Below are positions 5,324 to 8,292 of a stretch of DNA of 8,292 bases, in pieces. Source of the stretch: JBFILW01 sp041612005 (lineage in GTDB: Bacteria; Gemmatimonadota; Gemmatimonadetes; Palauibacterales; Palauibacteraceae); contig JBFILW010000122.1 of assembly GCA_041612005.1 (NCBI GenBank), positions 1-8,292 of the forward strand, given 5' to 3'. Made by a program: the position numbers and the translations under genes. Below the pieces are notes generated by a model. It made no database searches and was not told the origin of the DNA. It saw only the letters and a list, made by a program, of their open reading frames with translations. Every line of letters starts with the position of its first letter. The first letter of the stretch is position 1.

Positions 5324-6675
5324 ACGCAGGAATTAAGCTCGTTGTCATCAAAACGTCGGAAGCATTCTCGGACTTCTGGGCAGGCATCGCGGAACGACTG
5401 AGCCTGACCCTCGAGCTGAACGAAGCACCGCAACCAGTACGGGGCAGCCGCACCGCCGCCGTGATCCTCGCCTGCGGCGGCAACGAGAGTCACGCCGTTG
5501 ACCTTCTGCACGCCGCGCACCGCTCCGGACTAACCGAGCCAATCGTCGTTGGGGCAGAACCGGATCACCGGATCGCAGTCGAGCTCATGCGTCGTGGTGC
5601 CGCGGCCTACTATGTGTTGCCGGTCGACGCCGACCGGCTCGAGGCCGACCTGGCCCGGCGTATCGCTCAGCTCAAGGAGGAGAAGCCCGGAGACGCGCTC
5701 CGTGACTCGTACGACTTCAGCGCCATGGTCGGCGAAGATGCATCCCTCAAAGCCGCCCTCGAGATGGCATCCCGAGTGATTCCTCGTGGTCGGGCGACTG
5801 TCCTCGTCACGGGCGAAACCGGAACCGGCAAAGAGCTGCTGGCGCGCGCGATCCACTTCAACGGTCCGCGTTCGAAAGAGCCTTTCGTGGCGGTCAATTG
5901 CGCGGCGATTCCCCCCAATCTCCTCGAGTCCGAGTTGTTCGGCCACGAGAAGGGTGCCTTTACCGACGCGCGGGCCGCAAAGCCCGGACTGTTCGAAGTT
6001 GCCGACGGGGGGACTCTATTTCTGGACGAGGTCGCCGTGCTCCCCCTGGAGCTTCAGAGCAAGATGCTCCGAGTCCTCGAGACGCGGGAAGTGCGGCGCG
6101 TCGGAGGGGTGCGCGACACGCTCGTCGATGTCCGCATCCTGGCCGCAGCCAACGTTGATCTGGCCGCTCGCGTCGCGGCTGGAGCATTCCGCGACGACCT
6201 CTACTACCGGCTGGCGGTCATTCCGATCGAGCTGCCGCCGCTGCGGGCCCGAGGGAGGGATGTGGTGCTGCTGGCCCGTCACTTCCTCGCCGAGCTCGCC
6301 GAATCGTACGGAATCGAGTCGCCCACATTGTCGCGCGCCGCTCTCACCGCATTGGAACGACACACCTGGCCCGGCAACGTAAGAGAGCTCCGGAACGCGA
6401 TCGAGCGCGGCCTGCTGCTCAGCGACGGGGCTCCCGTGGATCCCGATCACCTGGCGCTGTCGGCCGTCAGCGCGCGCCCGCAGTCGGGTGCCGAACCTGG
6501 TTCGCCGGAGTCCGGCCTCCGTTTCCCGGCGACGATCGATGAGCTCGAAATGGAAGCTGCGCTCGCGATGTTGGAGCTTTGCGCCGGCAACAAGAGCCAG
6601 GCCGCGAGGCGGCTCGGAATTACCCGCTCGAGGCTGTACCGGCTGCTGGAACGGGCGGAGGCTGGCGAGCAATGA
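5320..6675 (+). CDS. Sigma-54-type AAA+ transcriptional activator with degenerate receiver-like N-terminus and GAFTDA loop, coupled to ligD
   Basis: A 451-aa protein with the three-part layout of NtrC-like enhancer-binding proteins. Residues ~5-118 resemble a response-regulator receiver, but at the expected phospho-Asp strand the sequence is 'AVILACGG' (47-54) and the conserved Lys-Pro is 'YYVLPVD' (97-103), so the acceptor Asp and Lys are missing. The AAA+ domain (~130-360) is complete: Walker A 'GETGTGKE' (165-172), 'NCAAIPPNLLESELFGHEKG', Walker B 'GGTLFLDE' with D236/E237, sensor 'ILAAANVDL' and 'FRDDLYYRL' (290-298) with arginine-finger residues, and 'WPGNVRELRNAIERG'. The sigma-54-contacting loop reads GAFTDA (212-217) instead of GAFTGA. 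The C-terminus has a Fis-type HTH ('NKSQAARRLGITRSRLYRLLE', from 424). It starts inside the ligD stop (ATGA, SD GGAAGGG) and ends in an ATGA with the next small ORF, so it belongs to the ligD operon. Control of NHEJ genes is likely but unproven; signal unknown. Confidence 0.93.
   Translation: MNAGIKLVVIKTSEAFSDFWAGIAERLSLTLELNEAPQPVRGSRTAAVILACGGNESHAVDLLHAAHRSGLTEPIVVGAEPDHRIAVELMRRGAAAYYVLPVDADRLEADLARRIAQLKEEKPGDALRDSYDFSAMVGEDASLKAALEMASRVIPRGRATVLVTGETGTGKELLARAIHFNGPRSKEPFVAVNCAAIPPNLLESELFGHEKGAFTDARAAKPGLFEVADGGTLFLDEVAVLPLELQSKMLRVLETREVRRVGGVRDTLVDVRILAAANVDLAARVAAGAFRDDLYYRLAVIPIELPPLRARGRDVVLLARHFLAELAESYGIESPTLSRAALTALERHTWPGNVRELRNAIERGLLLSDGAPVDPDHLALSAVSARPQSGAEPGSPESGLRFPATIDELEMEAALAMLELCAGNKSQAARRLGITRSRLYRLLERAEAGEQ
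6657..6661 (+). promoter_or_regulatory. Ribosome binding site of the 56-aa Cys-pair ORF
   Basis: GGAGG, 10 nt before the ATG at 6672, within the end of the sigma-54-type activator gene. It is the main evidence, with the ATGA overlap, that the small ORF is translated from this internal ATG rather than the ATG at 6579. Confidence 0.45.
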
Positions 6676-6842
6676 CGGGTCCACACAACCCCCGCGCAGC
6701 GGGACGGGACCAGCATCGCTGCGACACCTGTAGCGCAATGATACGCCTGTACCGGCGCGCGACGTGGACCATGGACACAAATCACCATTCGACAATGAGT
6801 TACAGACGGAACGATCGTTGCACCGCTTGCGAGCGCTCGTGA
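6672..6842 (+). CDS. Small protein with two CxxC pairs (candidate zinc ribbon)
   Basis: A 56-residue ORF that starts in the ATGA overlap with the activator's stop codon and is preceded by GGAGG at 6657-6661. It contains Cys17-x2-Cys20 ('CDTC') and Cys50-x2-Cys53 ('CTAC') with 29 residues between the pairs, the arrangement of a four-cysteine zinc knuckle or ribbon, plus several His and a basic centre (RLYRRATW, YRRNDR). The pI should be high, which would suit nucleic-acid or protein contact. Third-position GC looks somewhat lower than in the large genes but still biased. I recognise no family. It could be an adaptor or anti-activator for the coupled AAA+ regulator, or a chance ORF in a 230-nt gap; coupling, SD and paired cysteines together make a real gene more likely than not. 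An in-frame extension upstream to 6579 would overlap the activator by 97 nt and is disfavoured. Confidence 0.55.
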   Translation: MTGPHNPRAAGRDQHRCDTCSAMIRLYRRATWTMDTNHHSTMSYRRNDRCTACERS

Positions 6843-6905
6843 GAGGCATCGAAGCGGAACTGAAGAGCACGAGGCGCACGCGATCGTTCGATAGAGAGGA
6901 CAGGA
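6843..6905 (+). other. Short intergenic region before the lipoprotein gene
   Basis: The 63 bases hold the lipoprotein's ribosome site and one copy of the octamer CGATCGTT (6881-6888). I see no rho-independent terminator and no convincing -35/-10 pair or GG-N10-GC element, so read-through from the ligD operon is possible. Confidence 0.4.
6894..6900 (+). promoter_or_regulatory. Ribosome binding site of the lipoprotein gene
   Basis: GAGAGGA, 5 nt before the ATG at 6906; a good match in sequence and spacing, confirming that start. Confidence 0.65.
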
Positions 6906-7556
6906 ATGAGAACCGCGATTAGGACAACGACTTGTTTGGCGCTCGGCGGCTTGCTGGCAATGCCGCTGCTGCTTTCCGCCTGTGGTGACGGCGCGCCGAC
7001 CTCGCCGGGCCCGGTACCGGTACCGGAGGCGCAGCTCACCTTTCTGCGGCAGGCGCCGAGCGCTCCGCCCCTTCTGACCACGGACACGACAGTGATCGCC
7101 ACCAAGGGTCAGGATCTCGAGGTGAGGCTTTTCTATGCGCCGCCGCCGGGAAGCGGGAGCGCGACCGGGGAAGAGTTTCTGCGTCTGAAGATCGAAGAGC
7201 AAACCCTTCTTCGCTATCCGGCCAGCCACCCGAGGCAGGGCACCCTCTTCCAGGACGGAGATACGGTATCGATCCGGATTCAGGTGGCTCCCGAGGATAT
7301 CATTGCGACCCTGGAGCCGAACGGGTTGTTATTCAACCCGAATGAGCCGGCAAGGCTCAAGCTTCGCTACGCGGAAGCCGACGATGACATCGATAACGAT
7401 GGAGACCCGGACCCGGAGCTGGAGGTCGAGATCGATATGTGGCGCCAGGAAAACCCCGGCGACCCGTGGTTCAGGATCGGCACCGTGAAGAGCGAGGCTC
7501 TCGACGAGGTCGAGGCCGAGCTGTTTGGTTTCTCACGCTACGCGTTGGCCATCTGA
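6906..7556 (+). CDS. Secreted lipoprotein with ZU5-like domain and Asp-rich loop
   Basis: A 216-aa predicted lipoprotein. It has a basic N-terminus (MRTAIR), a hydrophobic core (~10-23) and a lipobox L23-S24-A25-C26, so signal peptidase II would cleave before Cys26 and anchor the protein in a membrane on the outer side of the cytoplasm. A Pro-rich linker (31-40, 'PTSPGPVPVP') follows. The rest is predicted beta-rich; 'LEPNGLLFNPNEPARLKLRYAEA' (136-158) and the C-terminal 'GFSRYALAI' (208-216) resemble the ZU5-like domain found in many surface proteins of Gemmatimonadota and relatives. An acidic loop 'DIDNDGDPD' (161-169) has the D-x-D-x-D-G spacing of EF-hand-like calcium loops, though the usual position-12 Glu is not in register. 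Function is unknown. The TPR gene begins 19 nt after its stop, so the two may be co-expressed. No evident link to end joining. Confidence 0.85.
   Translation: MRTAIRTTTCLALGGLLAMPLLLSACGDGAPTSPGPVPVPEAQLTFLRQAPSAPPLLTTDTTVIATKGQDLEVRLFYAPPPGSGSATGEEFLRLKIEEQTLLRYPASHPRQGTLFQDGDTVSIRIQVAPEDIIATLEPNGLLFNPNEPARLKLRYAEADDDIDNDGDPDPELEVEIDMWRQENPGDPWFRIGTVKSEALDEVEAELFGFSRYALAI
7011..7026. repeat. Short tandem CCGGTA repeat coding a Pro-Val linker
   Basis: CCGGTACCGGTACCGG is 2.7 copies of CCGGTA and also a perfect 16-bp palindrome. It encodes the 'PVPVP' segment of the linker after the lipoprotein's anchor Cys, so slippage could change linker length in steps of two residues without breaking the frame. 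Confidence 0.6.
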
Positions 7557-7575
7557 TTCGGTTGGTTGCACTGCA

Positions 7576-8292
7576 ATGAACGATCGCCCGGTCTCCGATT
7601 CCCTCCGAAACCGCGCAGCGGCGTTAGCGACGGATGGGGAGTGGACCGCTCTGCGGGAACTGCTCGCATCTCAGCTCACCCCGGTTTTGCTCGCCGACCC
7701 ACGCTTGGCGTACCTCGCCGCAGAAGCGCTGTACCACACCGGCCGCATGGCCGAGCTCGCCGAATACGCCGAGGCGTACGAGGAGGCCGCCCGCGATGCC
7801 GCAGACCTGGCCGGGACGATGAAGGCTCTGAATCTTGGCGGAATCGCTGCCTTCGAGCTCGGGCGTACGAGCGATGCCGAGGTCCGGTTCGATCTTCTCA
7901 TGGAGCTGGCCGAGGCCGAAGGGGACCAGGATATGCTTGCCCGGGCGGCCAACAACCTGGGAGCGTTGGCCAACCTGAAGGGGCGGCGCCACGAAGCGAT
8001 CGCCTACTACAACCTCGCGATTCCTCTCTACGCGAAGCTCGGCCAAGTGCGAGGACTCGCCCAGAGCCACCACAACCTTGGCATGTCCTATCGCGACCTT
8101 GATCTGCTCGACGATTCGGTCGACGAGTACAAGCGATCCGTGGTGCTCGCGTACCGAATCGACTACGTGCCGCTGGTCGCGATGGCGACGACCGGTCGTG
8201 CCGAGAGCGAGCTACGGCGCGGCGACGGAGCGCTCGCGCGAGAGCTCGTCGTGCGAGGCCTGCAGATGGCGCGGGACGTGGGAGATCCAATA
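7576..8292 (+). CDS. TPR-repeat protein, 3' truncated by the window
   Basis: The frame from ATG 7576 stays open for 239 codons to the last base, so the C-terminus is missing. After a short leader (MNDRPVSDSLRNRAAALA) the protein is a chain of about five 34-40-residue TPR units at ~43-76, 83-116, 122-155, 162-195 and 202-235. Clear examples are 'ARAANNLGALANLKGRRHEA' (122-141) and 'AQSHHNLGMSYRDLDLLDDS' (162-181). The ~40-residue period is that of the TPR_12/kinesin-light-chain type seen in bacterial signalling proteins, often as the tail of a kinase, cyclase or regulator; no such partner domain is visible in the part shown. No signal peptide is seen, so it is probably cytoplasmic. The Shine-Dalgarno is weak. 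It follows the lipoprotein gene by 19 nt and probably shares its transcript. It does not resemble the HTH/TPR protein of the ku operon outside the generic repeat pattern. Confidence 0.85.
   Translation, partial: MNDRPVSDSLRNRAAALATDGEWTALRELLASQLTPVLLADPRLAYLAAEALYHTGRMAELAEYAEAYEEAARDAADLAGTMKALNLGGIAAFELGRTSDAEVRFDLLMELAEAEGDQDMLARAANNLGALANLKGRRHEAIAYYNLAIPLYAKLGQVRGLAQSHHNLGMSYRDLDLLDDSVDEYKRSVVLAYRIDYVPLVAMATTGRAESELRRGDGALARELVVRGLQMARDVGDPI

Noticed and set aside
6579..6671. Longer version of the Cys-pair ORF starting at ATG 6579
   Set aside because: It would overlap the activator's HTH-coding region by 97 nt; the ATG at 6672 has an SD and a stop-start overlap.
6830..6839. CGAGCGCTCG palindrome near the end of the small Cys-pair ORF as a terminator
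   Set aside because: Stem is too short once a loop is allowed and no U-tract follows.
6016..6879. Minus-strand ORF of 287 aa across the activator gene, and a 260-aa ORF at 6447-7229
   Set aside because: They lie opposite well-supported coding sequence, have low-complexity composition and no recognisable motif.
7566..8102. 178-aa ORF overlapping the TPR gene
   Set aside because: Arg/Pro-rich out-of-frame translation; the frame starting at 7576 encodes clear TPR repeats and stays open to the window end.

Overview
The window is GC-rich, gene-dense bacterial DNA whose core is a complete two-component non-homologous end-joining (NHEJ) locus: ku on the minus strand and a three-domain ligD on the plus strand, transcribed away from each other across about 80 bp. 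The organism is probably a soil-type, high-GC bacterium. The lipoprotein with a ZU5-like fold and a C-terminal 'FSRYALA' motif, together with the MerR/TPR and sigma-54 regulators, is reminiscent of Gemmatimonadota or a related lineage. That placement is an inference from style, not proof.

Layout, left to right. (1) 3-329 (+): the C-terminal end of a RecB-like PD-(D/E)XK nuclease domain, probably the tail of an AddA/UvrD-type helicase-nuclease. It converges on the next gene and the two stop codons share one CTAG. (2) 326-2690 (-): a compact three-gene operon in the order ku, a MerR-like HTH protein with four TPRs, and a two-helix membrane protein. The ku and HTH/TPR genes overlap by one base (TGATG) and the membrane protein starts 11 nt further on. 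(3) 2691-2770: a divergent control region with a perfect 10-bp palindrome and an AT-rich core. (4) 2771-6842 (+): ligD (PE-LIG-POL), then a sigma-54-type AAA+ activator overlapping ligD by ATGA, then a previously unlisted 56-aa ORF with two CxxC pairs that also overlaps its predecessor by ATGA. (5) 6906-8292 (+): a secreted lipoprotein and a TPR-repeat protein that runs off the window.

Functionally, Ku would bind double-strand ends and recruit LigD, whose polymerase, phosphoesterase and ligase domains fill, trim and seal the break. The unusual aspect is that each arm of the NHEJ locus carries a candidate regulator translationally coupled to the repair gene: the HTH/TPR protein behind ku, and the sigma-54-like activator plus small Cys-pair protein behind ligD. 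The activator itself is atypical, with a receiver-like N-terminus lacking the phosphoacceptor Asp and a GAFTDA loop in place of GAFTGA. No RNA genes, CRISPR arrays, insertion sequences or convincing rho-independent terminators were seen. No gene-free stretch exceeds about 80 bases.
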